64,000 bases of DNA from Serratia sp. FDAARGOS_506 (GTDB lineage: Bacteria > Pseudomonadota > Gammaproteobacteria > Enterobacterales > Enterobacteriaceae): NCBI RefSeq assembly GCF_003812745.1, contig NZ_CP033831.1, positions 2,976,001-3,040,000 of the forward strand, given 5' to 3'. The translations under genes were made by a program, and so were the position numbers. A model generated the notes under the pieces. The model had not been told where the DNA came from and did not search any database. It was given only the letters and a program-made list of their open reading frames with translations. Each line of letters opens with the position of its first letter. Position 1 is the first letter of the stretch. Shown piece after piece: positions 21,373 through 30,709 of the stretch.

Positions 21373-23205
21373 ATGAGAAGATTACTGACGACATTGGCGA
21401 TTTTACTGGTGGTCGTAGTGGCGGGGATGTCCGCGCTGGTACTGCTGGTCAATCCGAATGATTTTCGCGGTTACATGGTCAAAAAGGTCGAGCAGAAGAG
21501 CGGCTACCAGTTGACGCTCGAAGGCGATTTGCGGTGGCATATCTGGCCGCAGCTCAGCATCCTGGCAGGGCGCATGACGCTGACCGCGCCGGGGGCCAAG
21601 GCTCCGGTGGTGAGTGCGGAAAACATGCGCCTCGATGTCAAGCTGTTGCCGCTGCTTTCGCATCAGCTGTTTGTGAAACAGGTGATGCTGAAAAATGCCG
21701 TTATTCGCCTCACGCCAGACAGCGAAGAACATTCGCAGGTGGACGCCCCGATCGCCCCCGCCGGCAGCGGCACTGATGCGGCGGATGCGGCCTGGAAGTT
21801 TGATATCGATAACTTGCGCGTCGTGGACAGCCTGCTGATTTGGCAGCGCGCCGACAACGAGCAAATCAACGTCCGGGACATCAACCTCACCCTGCAGCAA
21901 ACGGAAAAACGGCAGGCGCAGCTGGAGCTTTCCAGCCGGGTCAACCGCGATCAGCGCGACCTGACCTTCAGCATGGCGGCCGATGTCGATCTGCAGCAGT
22001 TCCCACGTCAGCTCAGTGCCAAAGTGACCCAGTTTAATTACCAACTGGCGGGTGCCGATATTTTGAACGGCGGTATCCAGGGAGAAGGCAATGCGCAGGT
22101 GGTCTATCAGCAGACGCCGGCGCAGATTGCCGTCAGCCAACTGAACGTCAGCGCCAATAACAGCCAGTTGACCGGTGATATCAGCGCCACGCTGGGGGCA
22201 GTGCCCGGCTATGTGGTGAACCTCAATGCGGCTAATCTCGATCTCGACGCGCTTTCCGGCTGGCAATCCAGCACCAATACCGCCGAGCAGCCGGCTGTGA
22301 CCTCTGCGCCGGTGATCGCCAGCCAGGTTGACGATCGGCAGCAAAACCTGGAGGCGCTGCGTGATTTCAATGCGCAGTTGAATCTGCAGGCGGCGCAGGT
22401 GACCTATCGCGGTATGAGCGTCACCCAGTTGGCCGTCGCAGCGGACAATCAACATGGTTTGCTGACGCTGCATAAACTTGCCGGGCAATTGGCCGGTGGA
22501 GATTTCTCCTTGCCGGGGACGCTCGACGCGCGTGGCGATAAACCGGTGATAAGCGTGCAACCGGTGCTGAACCAGGTTGAGCTCGGCACGGTGCTCAAAG
22601 CCTTCGAGATGCCGCAGATGTTGACCGGAAAATTCAGCATGAAAGGGGATTTGACCGGCGATCGCCTCTCTTCACAAGCATTTGAGCACCGTTGGCGCGG
22701 TACGGCGCAACTGGCGATGCAGGATGCGCAGCTGCACGGTCTGAACATTCAACAGCTGATTCAGCAGGCGGTGGCGCGCAATGATAACAGTGTGCGTGGG
22801 CAAGACAGCTATCAGCGCTATACCGAAGTCAAAAGCGTCTCGGCGCAGGCCAGCCTGAATCAAGGCACGGTCAAACTCAGCGGCCTGACGGCGGATTCAC
22901 CGTTGCTGGCGTTAACCGGCACCGGCAGTATCGATATGCCGGGCAAGCAGTGCGATATGGCGCTCAACGTGCGCGTCACCGGCGGCTGGCAAGGGCGCGG
23001 TGAGCTGATCGAGCAATTGCAAAAGACGCCGATCCCGCTACGGGTCTACGGGCCTTGGCAACAGCTGAACTATCAACTGCAGGTCGATCAGGTGCTGCGT
23101 AAAACGCTGCAGGATCGGGCCAAGGATGCGTTGAACAAGTGGGCTGAAAAGAACAAGGATTCGCGCGAAGGCCAGGATCTGAAGAAGTTGCTCGACAAGC
23201 TGTAA
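21373..23205 (+). CDS. asmA: AsmA, bridge-like envelope lipid protein
   Basis: Inner-membrane-anchored periplasmic protein of 610 residues. It has one N-terminal helix (LLTTLAILLVVVVAGMSALVLLV), then the AsmA N-domain (NPNDFRGYMVKKVEQKSGYQLTLEGDLRWHIWPQLSI), a long beta-rich repeat body and the AsmA_2 C-terminal region. The AsmA family is now thought to transport phospholipid between membranes; E. coli asmA mutations suppress porin assembly defects. AGAGGGTGG precedes the ATG. It is the third gene after udk and dcd. Confidence 0.95.
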   Translation: MRRLLTTLAILLVVVVAGMSALVLLVNPNDFRGYMVKKVEQKSGYQLTLEGDLRWHIWPQLSILAGRMTLTAPGAKAPVVSAENMRLDVKLLPLLSHQLFVKQVMLKNAVIRLTPDSEEHSQVDAPIAPAGSGTDAADAAWKFDIDNLRVVDSLLIWQRADNEQINVRDINLTLQQTEKRQAQLELSSRVNRDQRDLTFSMAADVDLQQFPRQLSAKVTQFNYQLAGADILNGGIQGEGNAQVVYQQTPAQIAVSQLNVSANNSQLTGDISATLGAVPGYVVNLNAANLDLDALSGWQSSTNTAEQPAVTSAPVIASQVDDRQQNLEALRDFNAQLNLQAAQVTYRGMSVTQLAVAADNQHGLLTLHKLAGQLAGGDFSLPGTLDARGDKPVISVQPVLNQVELGTVLKAFEMPQMLTGKFSMKGDLTGDRLSSQAFEHRWRGTAQLAMQDAQLHGLNIQQLIQQAVARNDNSVRGQDSYQRYTEVKSVSAQASLNQGTVKLSGLTADSPLLALTGTGSIDMPGKQCDMALNVRVTGGWQGRGELIEQLQKTPIPLRVYGPWQQLNYQLQVDQVLRKTLQDRAKDALNKWAEKNKDSREGQDLKKLLDKL

Positions 23206-23213
23206 CCCTCCCA

Positions 23214-23240
23214 GACGCGGGCCGTCTTGTGGCCCGCGTC
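23214..23240 (+). terminator. GC-rich hairpin downstream of asmA
   Basis: GACGCGGGCC (23214-23223) pairs perfectly with GGCCCGCGTC (23231-23240), nine bases after the asmA stop. The stem is strong but no U-run follows, so termination may be incomplete. Confidence 0.6.
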
Positions 23241-23278
23241 AATATCGACGTTTCCCGCGATAATTTCCCTCCGCTACC

Positions 23279-23292
23279 TTGATGAAGGTCAT
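23279..23292 (+). promoter_or_regulatory. FNR-like box upstream of dcuC
   Basis: TTGATGAAGGTCAT keeps the TTGAT half and most of the second half of the FNR pattern TTGAT-N4-ATCAA. It lies about 90 bases before dcuC, a gene known to be FNR-activated in E. coli. The -10 region at the expected distance is poor, so the call is tentative. Confidence 0.4.
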
Positions 23293-23379
23293 GAAGACTC
23301 GCGCTCAGTTTGTGCAGAGTAAGGCCTGTTCTGCTATGACTATGCGCCTGAGCGCGAAAACATGATGAGTTGAGGAAAC

Positions 23380-24732
23380 ATGATAGAGCTTCTTATTGGC
23401 GCCGTAGTGGCGGCGGGCGTGGGCCGTTACATCATCAAGGGATATTCCGCCACCGGCGTTTTGATGGTGGGCGGGCTGCTGCTGCTCGGCATCAGCGCCA
23501 TGATGGGGAAAACGCTGTTGCCATCCGGCGCTGCGTCTACCGGCTGGCGCGCGACCGACATGATCGAGTACGTCAAGATCTTGCTGATGAGCCGCGGCGG
23601 CGATCTGGGCATGATGATCATGATGCTGTGCGGCTTTGCCGCCTACATGACGCATATCGGCGCCAATGACGTGGTCGTCAAGCTGGCCTCGCGCCCGCTG
23701 CAGATGATCAACTCGCCTTATTTGCTGATGGTGGCGGCATACTTTGTCGCTTGCCTGATGTCATTGGCGGTCTCTTCAGCTACCGGCCTCGGCGTGCTGT
23801 TGATGGCGACGTTGTTCCCGCTGATGGTGAATGTCGGCATCAGCCGCGGTGCGGCGGCTGCGATCTGCGCTTCGCCGGCGGCGATTATTCTGGCGCCGAC
23901 CTCCGGCGACGTGGTGTTGGCGGCCAAGGCGGCGGAGATGCCGCTGGTGGACTTCGCGTTCAAAACCACGCTGCCGATCTCGATTGCCGCCATCGTCTGC
24001 ATGGCCGTGGCGCACTTTTTCTGGCAGCGCTATCTCGACAAAAAGAACAATGAACAGCATCACATCATGGACGTCAGCGAAATCAACACCCACGCGCCGG
24101 GATTCTATGCAATTTTGCCGTTTACGCCGATCCTTGGAGTGCTGATTTTCGACGGAAAATGGGGGCCGGAGCTGCACATCATTACCGTGCTGGTGGGGTG
24201 CATGCTGTTGGCGGCCGTGATCGAGTTCGCGCGCAGCTTCAGCGCCAAACAGGTATTCAGCGGCCTTGAAGTGGCCTATCGCGGCATGGCGGACGCGTTT
24301 GCCAGCGTGGTGATGCTTTTGGTGGCTGCGGGCGTCTTTGCGCAAGGTCTGAGCACCGTCGGTTTTATCAGCGGATTGATTGGGCTGGCACAGTCGTTCG
24401 GCACCGGCGGTTTGATCATGATGCTGGTGCTGGTGGTGATCACCATGCTGGCGGCCATGACTACCGGTTCCGGCAATGCGCCGTTCTATGCGTTTGTCGA
24501 ACTGATCCCGAAACTGGCGGCGCAGATGGGCGTGAATCCGGCCTATCTGGTGATCCCGATGCTGCAGGCGTCTAACCTCGGCCGCACGCTGTCGCCGGTC
24601 TCCGGCGTGGTGGTGGCGGTTTCCGGCATGGCGAAAATCTCGCCGTTCGAAGTGGTGAAACGCACTTCGGTGCCGGTGATTGTCGGGCTGGTGGTGGTGA
24701 TCGTGGCGACCGAGCTGCTGGTTCCCCAGTAA
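23380..24732 (+). CDS. dcuC: Anaerobic C4-dicarboxylate transporter DcuC
   Basis: Polytopic inner-membrane carrier of 450 residues (E. coli DcuC 461) with about 12 helices, mainly for succinate efflux during fermentation and fumarate exchange. DcuC-family segments include GGDLGMMIMMLCGFAAYMTHIGAN, SSATGLGVLLMATLFPLMV, ASPAAIILAPTSGDVVLAA and TTGSGNAPFYAFVELIPK. GAGG lies seven bases before the ATG. It is monocistronic, with a shared terminator facing yegH. Confidence 0.9.
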   Translation: MIELLIGAVVAAGVGRYIIKGYSATGVLMVGGLLLLGISAMMGKTLLPSGAASTGWRATDMIEYVKILLMSRGGDLGMMIMMLCGFAAYMTHIGANDVVVKLASRPLQMINSPYLLMVAAYFVACLMSLAVSSATGLGVLLMATLFPLMVNVGISRGAAAAICASPAAIILAPTSGDVVLAAKAAEMPLVDFAFKTTLPISIAAIVCMAVAHFFWQRYLDKKNNEQHHIMDVSEINTHAPGFYAILPFTPILGVLIFDGKWGPELHIITVLVGCMLLAAVIEFARSFSAKQVFSGLEVAYRGMADAFASVVMLLVAAGVFAQGLSTVGFISGLIGLAQSFGTGGLIMMLVLVVITMLAAMTTGSGNAPFYAFVELIPKLAAQMGVNPAYLVIPMLQASNLGRTLSPVSGVVVAVSGMAKISPFEVVKRTSVPVIVGLVVVIVATELLVPQ

Positions 24733-24758
24733 AAGAAAGGCCGGGCGATGCCCGGCCT
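24731..24758 (-). terminator. Shared hairpin between dcuC and yegH
   Basis: AGGCCGGGC (24738-24746) pairs with GCCCGGCCT (24750-24758) around GAT. On the minus strand it is followed by TTTCTTTT, a good terminator for yegH. In the dcuC direction the tail (CAATGTT) is weak. Confidence 0.8.
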
Positions 24759-24763
24759 CAATG

Positions 24764-26347
24764 TTAAACCTCGTAGTCCTCCGGTGGGGGAGGAGGGGTG
24801 ATCTTCACTTTCAGGATGCGGTGGCTGTTGACCTCGAGCGGTTCGAACAGATAGTCACCGATCTTGATTTGCTCGCCTTCTTGCGGCACGCGCTGACTGT
24901 GTTCCATCAGCAGCCCCGCCAGCGTGTGGTATTCGCGCTTTTCTTCCAGCGGCATCGGCAGGTACAGCACCAGATCTTCCAGCGGCATATAGCCGTTGGC
25001 AATCCAGCTACCGTCCTCGTTTTGCTGAATGTCGTGGCGTGCGTCCACCTCTTCGCCAGCCTCCGGCAGATTGCCGGCGATGGTTTCCATCACGTCCGTC
25101 AGGGTGACGATACCTTCGACGGAGCCGAACTCGTCGACCACAAAGGCAAAGTGCGTCTGCGCCTGGCGGAACTGCTCCAGGGCGCTTAACAGCGTGAGCT
25201 GTTCCGGGAAGATCAGCGGTTGGCGTATCAGCGCGCGCAGATCCAGTGGCGCTTGCGCCAACTGCTGTTTGAGGACGTCGATAGTGTGGATCACGCCCAG
25301 CGGTTCGTCGCTGGCGCTGCTTTCCACCACCACGATGCGCGTGTGCTGATTACGCTCAAGCAGTTGCGTCAGTTTCTCCTGCGGATCGTTCAGTTCAAGG
25401 TACTCGACGTCGTGACGCGAAGTCATGATGCTGCTGACGGTGCGCTGCGCCATGCCCAACACGCGTTCGATCATGCGCCGCTCTTGCTGATTGAAGATCT
25501 CGCCGTTTTCGCTGTCGCTGTCGGCCAGCAGATTGGCGGAATGGCTGTCGACCTCGGCTTCTTCATGTTTACCGCTCAGCATGCGCAGCACCGCCTCGGC
25601 GGTACGCTCGCGCAGCGGTCGCACCTTCGACAGGAAACGACGGCGGTTGAATTGCGCCAGTTGGTTCAATGCTTCGATCATCACCGAGAAGCCGATCGCC
25701 GCGTAGAGATAGCCTTTCGGAATGTGATAGCCGAAGCCCTCCGCCACCAGGCTGAAGCCGATCATCAGCAGGAAGCTCAGGCACAAGATAACGATAGTCG
25801 GGTGAGCGTTGACGAAGCGCGTCAGCGGCTTGCTGGCCAGCAGCATCAAGCCGATGGCAATACAGACCGCGATCATCATCACCGCCAGGTGGTCGACCAT
25901 ACCGACTGCGGTGATCACCGAGTCGAGGGAGAAGACGGCGTCTAACACCACGATCTGTGCCACCACCGGCCAGAAACGCGCGCCTTTGCGTGCACCGTGC
26001 TGCTCTTCATCCTTGCCTTCCAGCCGCTCATTAAGCTCCATGGTGGCTTTGAACAGCAAGAATATCCCGCCGACCAGCATGATCAGATCGCGGCCGCTGA
26101 AGGGGTGCTCCGCGACGATGAACATCGGTTTGGTCAGCGTCGCTAACCACGAGATGGAAGCGAGCAGCGCCAGGCGCATGACCAGCGCCAGCAACAGACC
26201 GACGACACGAGCCTTATCTCTTTGTTGTTTTGGTAGTTTGTCCGCCAGAATGGCGATGAAGACAAGGTTGTCTATACCCAGAACGATTTCCAGCACGACC
26301 AATGTGGCCAGGCCGGCCCAAATTGTTGGATCAGCGATCCATTCCAT
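24764..26347 (-). CDS. yegH: TerC/CBS/CorC-domain membrane protein YegH
   Basis: Inner-membrane protein of 527 residues. The N-terminal 230 residues are a TerC-family membrane domain ([40 protein letters not shown]) whose conserved Asp residues suggest metal ion handling. It is followed by a CBS pair ([14 protein letters not shown] and later [17 protein letters not shown]) and a C-terminal CorC_HlyC domain ([14 protein letters not shown]). Transport of manganese or another metal is family inference. asmA-yegH-wza synteny is shared with E. coli and marks the edge of the polysaccharide locus. Confidence 0.92.
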   Translation of the reverse strand: MEWIADPTIWAGLATLVVLEIVLGIDNLVFIAILADKLPKQQRDKARVVGLLLALVMRLALLASISWLATLTKPMFIVAEHPFSGRDLIMLVGGIFLLFKATMELNERLEGKDEEQHGARKGARFWPVVAQIVVLDAVFSLDSVITAVGMVDHLAVMMIAVCIAIGLMLLASKPLTRFVNAHPTIVILCLSFLLMIGFSLVAEGFGYHIPKGYLYAAIGFSVMIEALNQLAQFNRRRFLSKVRPLRERTAEAVLRMLSGKHEEAEVDSHSANLLADSDSENGEIFNQQERRMIERVLGMAQRTVSSIMTSRHDVEYLELNDPQEKLTQLLERNQHTRIVVVESSASDEPLGVIHTIDVLKQQLAQAPLDLRALIRQPLIFPEQLTLLSALEQFRQAQTHFAFVVDEFGSVEGIVTLTDVMETIAGNLPEAGEEVDARHDIQQNEDGSWIANGYMPLEDLVLYLPMPLEEKREYHTLAGLLMEHSQRVPQEGEQIKIGDYLFEPLEVNSHRILKVKITPPPPPEDYEV

Positions 26348-26690
26348 ACGCCCAATTTCACCTGTAAGTTCTACGGCTTATGCCGCATGGGAATGATGGG
26401 CGCTGAGGCGGCAAAATTCAACTTTAATCGGGGCTGTATAGGATAAAACAGAAAAATAGTAATGCATAAATTATTAACCTTCATCGCGTAATTCAGAGCT
26501 GCGAGGAAAGTACTGTACAAATCGTGGACGCGCTTGTTCAGAAAAAAGACATGCCTTAAAAGCTAACTAAATCAACATATTGAGCTGGGTGGATTATGCT
26601 AATATTCGCATGGACTCAACACGTTAGTAGTCTTATTCTGAAAACACCCAACGCCGGGTATCTAAGGCTTGTATCAATAGGTCAATAGTA

Positions 26691-26704
26691 TAAGAATCTT
26701 AGCC
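26691..26704. promoter_or_regulatory. Possible RcsAB box
   Basis: TAAGAATCTTAGCC has a perfect left half (TAAGAAT) of the RcsAB consensus TAAGAATATTCCTA, and its first 11 bases are a perfect palindrome. The right half is poor. The position, about 190 bases before ops, suits colanic-acid-like regulation. Confidence 0.4.
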
Positions 26705-26854
26705 TCATAAGTGGCAACAACTAGCATTGTTTAGTTATAAGGCACAGACTTTTTTGCCGTTTTGTGAGTCACAAAGCATTTGTGTTGGTACGCAGACTCT
26801 GCTGTGCGTAGAGGCGTGATGATAATCCCAGATAATCGCCAACAAATACTGAAC

Positions 26855-26895
26855 CAATAGCACTTTGGCAGCTATAAGCCAAGGGCGGTAGCGTG
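26855..26895 (+). promoter_or_regulatory. JUMPstart sequence with ops element (first)
   Basis: The ops core GGCGGTAGCGTG is at 26884-26895, preceded by GCAGCTATAAGCCAAG, which matches the JUMPstart consensus. It lies 87 bases before galU in an untranslated leader. ops in RNA polymerase's non-template strand recruits RfaH, which suppresses termination across long envelope operons. This predicts one RfaH-dependent transcript through galU-galF-wza-wzb-wzc and beyond. Confidence 0.93.
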
Positions 26896-26981
26896 CCTGA
26901 GCGACTTTTTTCATTACAATACCTTGCCTGGTGGGTTGGGTATATGCCAAATAAATCAGTTATTTGCTTTTGGAAGTGGAA

Positions 26982-27881
26982 ATGCAGAAAAGACTAAAAG
27001 CTGTGATCCCTGTAGCGGGTTTGGGAACCCGCATGTTGCCGGCAACCAAGGCGATTCCTAAAGAAATGTTGCCAGTGGTCGATAAGCCACTTATCCAATA
27101 CATCGTCAGCGAATGTGTTGCCGCCGGTATTAAAGACATCGTATTGGTCACTCATTCGTCCAAGAATGCGATTGAAAACCATTTTGATACTTCCTTCGAG
27201 TTGGAAGCGGTGTTGGAGGCGCGTGTAAAACGCCAGCTGCTGGCTGAAGTACAAAACATCTGCCCACCGGATGTGACCGTGATGCAGGTGCGCCAAGGGC
27301 AAGCGAAAGGGCTTGGGCATGCGGTGTTGTGTGCGAAGCCGATGGTGGGAGATTCGCCCTTCGTTGTATTGCTGCCTGATGTGCTGTTGGATGACGCCAC
27401 TGCGGATCTGCGTAAAGAAAATCTGGCTAAGATGATCCAACGCTTTGAGGACACAGGGCGTAGCCAAATCATGGTTGAGCCGGTACCAGAGCAGGATGTG
27501 TCCAAATATGGTGTAGTGGACTGCGCGGGTGTGGTGCTGGCCGCCGGTGAAAGCGCGCCGATGTCGGCGGTAGTAGAAAAACCCTCTCGTGAGGAAGCGC
27601 CTTCCAACCTGGCGGTTGTGGGGCGATACGTGCTTTCAGGCGCGATTTGGCCGCTGCTGGAGAAGACGCCGCCTGGTGCCGGCGATGAGATCCAGTTGAC
27701 TGATGCGATCGCCATGCTGATGGATGAGCAAAGGGTGGAGGCCTTCCATATGAGCGGTAAGTCTCATGACTGTGGTGATAAGTTGGGATATATGAAAGCC
27801 TTTGTGCAATATGGTTTGCGTCATACCACTGAAGGTGAAGATTTCGCTCGATGGTTGAAGCTGAATTTGAATAACGAGTAA
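26982..27881 (+). CDS. galU: UTP-glucose-1-phosphate uridylyltransferase (GalU, copy 1)
   Basis: Makes UDP-glucose from UTP and glucose-1-phosphate. It has 299 residues with the catalytic nucleotide-binding loop [19 protein letters not shown] including the active Arg, and [20 protein letters not shown] and [10 protein letters not shown] typical of GalU. GGAAGTGGA precedes ATG 26982; a TTG six codons upstream is rejected. It is the first gene of the capsule transcript, tandem with galF and about 31 kb from a second GalU (57,651). Confidence 0.92.
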   Translation: MQKRLKAVIPVAGLGTRMLPATKAIPKEMLPVVDKPLIQYIVSECVAAGIKDIVLVTHSSKNAIENHFDTSFELEAVLEARVKRQLLAEVQNICPPDVTVMQVRQGQAKGLGHAVLCAKPMVGDSPFVVLLPDVLLDDATADLRKENLAKMIQRFEDTGRSQIMVEPVPEQDVSKYGVVDCAGVVLAAGESAPMSAVVEKPSREEAPSNLAVVGRYVLSGAIWPLLEKTPPGAGDEIQLTDAIAMLMDEQRVEAFHMSGKSHDCGDKLGYMKAFVQYGLRHTTEGEDFARWLKLNLNNE

Positions 27882-27922
27882 CATTGTGGCTGAGTGCGTT
27901 CACAAGATTGAAGAGGACGAGT

Positions 27923-28816
27923 ATGACGAAGTTAAAAGCTGTCATTCCTGTCGCTGGCCTGGGTATGCACATGCTACCGGCGACCAAAGCGATTCCTAAA
28001 GAGATGTTGCCGATCGTCGATAAGCCTTTGATCCAATACATTGTTAATGAGTGTGTAGCGGCGGGTATCAAAGAGATCATTTTGGTTACGCATTCATCTA
28101 AAAATGCAATAGAAAACCATTTCGATACGTCCTTTGAATTGGAAGCGATGCTCGAGGCACGCGTTAAGCGCCAGTTGTTGGATGAAGTCCAATCGATAAC
28201 GCCGAAAGGCGTAACGTTGATGCATATTAGGCAAGGGCAGCCTAAAGGGCTTGGTCATGCGGTACTTTGCGCCAAACCGCTGATCGGAGACGCTCCTTTC
28301 GTGGTGCTGTTGCCGGATGTGTTGCTTGACGATGCTAAAGCCGATCTGAAAACAGATAACCTGGCTCACCTCATTTCCCGTTTCGAAGAGACGGGTTTGA
28401 GTCAGGTGCTGATCCAACCCGTGGATGAGCATGTTTTGCGCGACTATTCTGTTGTGGAGTGCCAGAACAAGGCGTTGCGGCAAGGTGAATCCTCACCCAT
28501 TACCGCCATCATCGAAAAGCCGGACAGCGGTGTTCAGCTGCAATCCAACTATTCAGCCGTTGGGCGCTATGTGCTTTCAGCCACTATCTGGCCCATTTTG
28601 GAAAAAACCGAGCCAGGTGCCTGGGGGCGTATTCAGTTGACGGACGCGATTGCCGGATTGCTAAAACAGCAGACGGTAGAGGCCACAGAGTTGGTTGGCG
28701 AGTCGTTTAACTGCGGTGAAAAGATGGGCTACTTGCGGGCATTTGTGACTTATGGCTTGCGCCACCCAACGCAGGGTAAGGCCTTTCAAGAGTGGGCTGA
28801 ACAACTTTTTTTGTAA
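27923..28816 (+). CDS. galF: GalF, non-catalytic UDP-glucose pyrophosphorylase paralogue
   Basis: 297 residues, homologous to GalU but with GalF hallmarks: the loop reads [11 protein letters not shown] (Met-His in place of Thr-Arg), and the C-terminal region has [18 protein letters not shown] in place of the Gal[11 protein letters not shown]. In E. coli GalF has little activity and modulates GalU and UDP-glucose levels; galF usually marks the edge of capsule loci. The start at 27923 has GAGGACGA upstream. It lies 41 bases after galU. Confidence 0.9.
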   Translation: MTKLKAVIPVAGLGMHMLPATKAIPKEMLPIVDKPLIQYIVNECVAAGIKEIILVTHSSKNAIENHFDTSFELEAMLEARVKRQLLDEVQSITPKGVTLMHIRQGQPKGLGHAVLCAKPLIGDAPFVVLLPDVLLDDAKADLKTDNLAHLISRFEETGLSQVLIQPVDEHVLRDYSVVECQNKALRQGESSPITAIIEKPDSGVQLQSNYSAVGRYVLSATIWPILEKTEPGAWGRIQLTDAIAGLLKQQTVEATELVGESFNCGEKMGYLRAFVTYGLRHPTQGKAFQEWAEQLFL

Positions 28817-28964
28817 AGCTCACCTTATGCTTTTATGGCTGAGACGAGGCATTATTCCAGCAATTGCGGTTAGGTCTCGGATAAAACTATGCGGCTTACG
28901 CTGCTCTTTTTTTTATGAACTATGCAATAATGTTCCGAGAGTTTAAGCCTAACAAATCTGAATT

Positions 28965-29015
28965 CAACGCTTGCTCAATGAAAGCGCATTTTATGGTGCC
29001 TTTGTGCAAGCGTTG
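28965..29015. repeat. Perfect 10-bp inverted repeat upstream of wza
   Basis: CAACGCTTGC (28965-28974) and GCAAGCGTTG (29006-29015) are exact inverse complements separated by 31 bases, in the 293-base gap between galF and wza. It could be a spaced regulator site or an RNA hairpin in the long transcript. A TTGACA overlapping the right arm has no -10 partner. Confidence 0.6.
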
Positions 29016-29109
29016 ACAACTCATTTCGCTAAGTGCCGCGGTAGGTGTCATGGTTGGCATGGGGCTTGGCATTACATGCATTTTTTACTTTGAAAGTGAT
29101 GATAACTCG

Positions 29110-30243
29110 ATGGCAAAAAAACAATGGAAACTGATACCGCTTCTGGTATCTATCAGTGTGGTTAGCGGCTGTACTATCGTGCCGGGCTCTCATCTTTCAA
29201 CCAGTGGTAAAGAGGTTGTCAAACAGCAAGATAGCGATTTTGAACTTGACGAACTGGTTAATATTTACCCAATGACGCCTGGCTTGGTTGAAAAAATGCG
29301 ACCAAAACCTGTTGTTGCACAAACTAACGCTTCACTGGAGCGTGAATTGCAGAACTATGAATATCGCATTGGTATCGGCGATGTTTTAATGGTTACTGTT
29401 TGGGATCACCCTGAGTTAACTACACCCGCTGGGCAATATCGCAGTGCTAGTGATACCGGTAACTGGGTGAATTCCGATGGAACCATTTTTTATCCTTATA
29501 TCGGCAAAGTGAAAGTTGTCGGCAAGACCATGGCACAGGTTCGGATCGAAATTGCCAACAGGTTGGCGCAATATATCGAAAGCCCGCAGGTTGATGTCAG
29601 CATCGCCGCTTTCCGCTCGCAAAAAACTTATGTCACTGGTGAAGTCGCCAAATCCGGTCAGCAGCCTATTACGAACGTGCCATTGACTATTATGGATGCG
29701 ATCAATGCCGCGGGCGGGCTCTCCGAAAATGCGGATTGGCGTAATGTGGTTTTAACGCACAATGGCAGAGAACAGCGTATTTCTCTGCAGGCATTGATGC
29801 AGCGTGGGGATTTGACACAAAACCATCTGCTTTACCCCGGTGATATCCTTTACGTTCCGCGAAATGACGATCTGAAAGTTTTCGTTATGGGTGAGGTGAA
29901 AAAGCAAGCTACCTTGAAAATGGATCGAAGCGGTATGACCTTGACTGAAGCGCTCGGCAATGCGGAAGGTATGGATCAGAATTTTGCCGATGCTACGGGG
30001 GTATTTGTTATTCGTCCACTGCGTGGTGCTGAAGGTAAAAAACTCGCGAATATCTATCAGCTAAATGCCTCGGATGCAACAGCAATGGTTATGGGGACAG
30101 AATTCCAGTTGCAACCTTACGATATTGTTTATGTCACTACTGCACCACTCGCACGCTGGAACCGCGTAGTCACTCAGTTGCTGCCGACTATCTCTGGTTA
30201 TAACAGCCTTACCGAAGGTACTCAGCGTATCCATAACTGGTAG
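29110..30243 (+). CDS. wza: Outer-membrane polysaccharide export lipoprotein Wza
   Basis: Octameric outer-membrane channel for group 1 capsule or colanic acid. It has 377 residues with a lipoprotein signal ending VSGC, so Cys21 is lipidated. The Poly_export domain ([24 protein letters not shown]), two SLBB-type domains ([19 protein letters not shown] and [17 protein letters not shown]) and the C-terminal amphipathic helix near [15 protein letters not shown] are all present. The ATG at 29110 begins the basic-hydrophobic signal. wzb follows 15 bases after the stop. Confidence 0.95.
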   Translation: MAKKQWKLIPLLVSISVVSGCTIVPGSHLSTSGKEVVKQQDSDFELDELVNIYPMTPGLVEKMRPKPVVAQTNASLERELQNYEYRIGIGDVLMVTVWDHPELTTPAGQYRSASDTGNWVNSDGTIFYPYIGKVKVVGKTMAQVRIEIANRLAQYIESPQVDVSIAAFRSQKTYVTGEVAKSGQQPITNVPLTIMDAINAAGGLSENADWRNVVLTHNGREQRISLQALMQRGDLTQNHLLYPGDILYVPRNDDLKVFVMGEVKKQATLKMDRSGMTLTEALGNAEGMDQNFADATGVFVIRPLRGAEGKKLANIYQLNASDATAMVMGTEFQLQPYDIVYVTTAPLARWNRVVTQLLPTISGYNSLTEGTQRIHNW

Positions 30244-30258
30244 TTGAGGCTAACTAAA

Positions 30259-30693
30259 ATGTTTGATTCAATTTTAGTGGTTTGCGTAGGTAACATATGC
30301 CGTTCCCCCACGGGGGAGCGGTTGCTAAAAGAAATGTTGCCAGATAAAGAAATAACCTCTGCAGGGCTTGGGGCCTTAGTGGGTAAACCTGCGGATGCGA
30401 CAGCCGCCGATGTTGCTCAACGTCATGGCCTTTCTTTGGATGGTCACCAGGGGAAGCAGATTACCTCATCCCTGTGCCGTGAGTATGACCTGATTCTTGT
30501 AATGGAAAAGGGGCATATTGATGCCGTATGCCGATTGGTCCCTGAGGTTAGGGGGAAAACCATGTTATTTGGCCATTGGCTAGGCCAGCGTGAAATTGCC
30601 GACCCTTATCGCCAAAGCCATGAGGCTTTCGAATTTGTATTTAAGCTTCTTGATGAATCAGCCAAAAAATGGGCTAACGCCTTAAGCCGATAG
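30259..30693 (+). CDS. wzb: Low-molecular-weight protein-tyrosine phosphatase Wzb
   Basis: Dephosphorylates Wzc so that cycling supports capsule polymerisation. It has 144 residues with the P-loop CVGNICRSPTGER; the nucleophile is Cys9 and the P-loop Arg is Arg15. The general-acid Asp is in IADPYRQS. I start at ATG 30259 (MFDSILVVC), with GAGG upstream; an in-frame TTG five codons earlier is adjacent to the wza stop. It sits between wza and wzc in the canonical order. Confidence 0.95.
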   Translation: MFDSILVVCVGNICRSPTGERLLKEMLPDKEITSAGLGALVGKPADATAADVAQRHGLSLDGHQGKQITSSLCREYDLILVMEKGHIDAVCRLVPEVRGKTMLFGHWLGQREIADPYRQSHEAFEFVFKLLDESAKKWANALSR

Positions 30694-30709
30694 CTATTCA
30701 GGATTACCA

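Larger units (their letters stand above)
26348..26981. other. Long regulatory gap and leader of the first polysaccharide operon
   Basis: About 630 non-coding bases. A plausible promoter is TCAACA (26572-26577), a 17-base spacer and TATGCT (26595-26600). Downstream are an RcsAB-like palindrome (26691), a perfect palindrome TTTGTGAGTCACAAA (26761-26775), a GCAGACTCTGC palindrome, and the JUMPstart/ops element. This layout matches capsule and colanic-acid leaders: promoter, Rcs box, then a long untranslated RNA carrying ops. A 71-codon open frame on the minus strand over this leader is not credible. Confidence 0.6.

Noticed and set aside
26735-26950. 71-codon minus-strand frame over the capsule leader
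   Set aside because: It lies across the ops/JUMPstart leader, which explains the conserved sequence there; no ribosome site or family features.
27955-28000. Loss of catalytic Arg in the second uridylyltransferase as a damaging mutation
   Set aside because: GLGMHML is the standard sequence of GalF, a known regulatory paralogue, so the gene is intact rather than broken.
29013-29018. TTGACA as a -35 of a wza promoter
   Set aside because: No -10 at 16-18 bases; the expected position reads CCGCGG, and the hexamer overlaps the inverted repeat arm.
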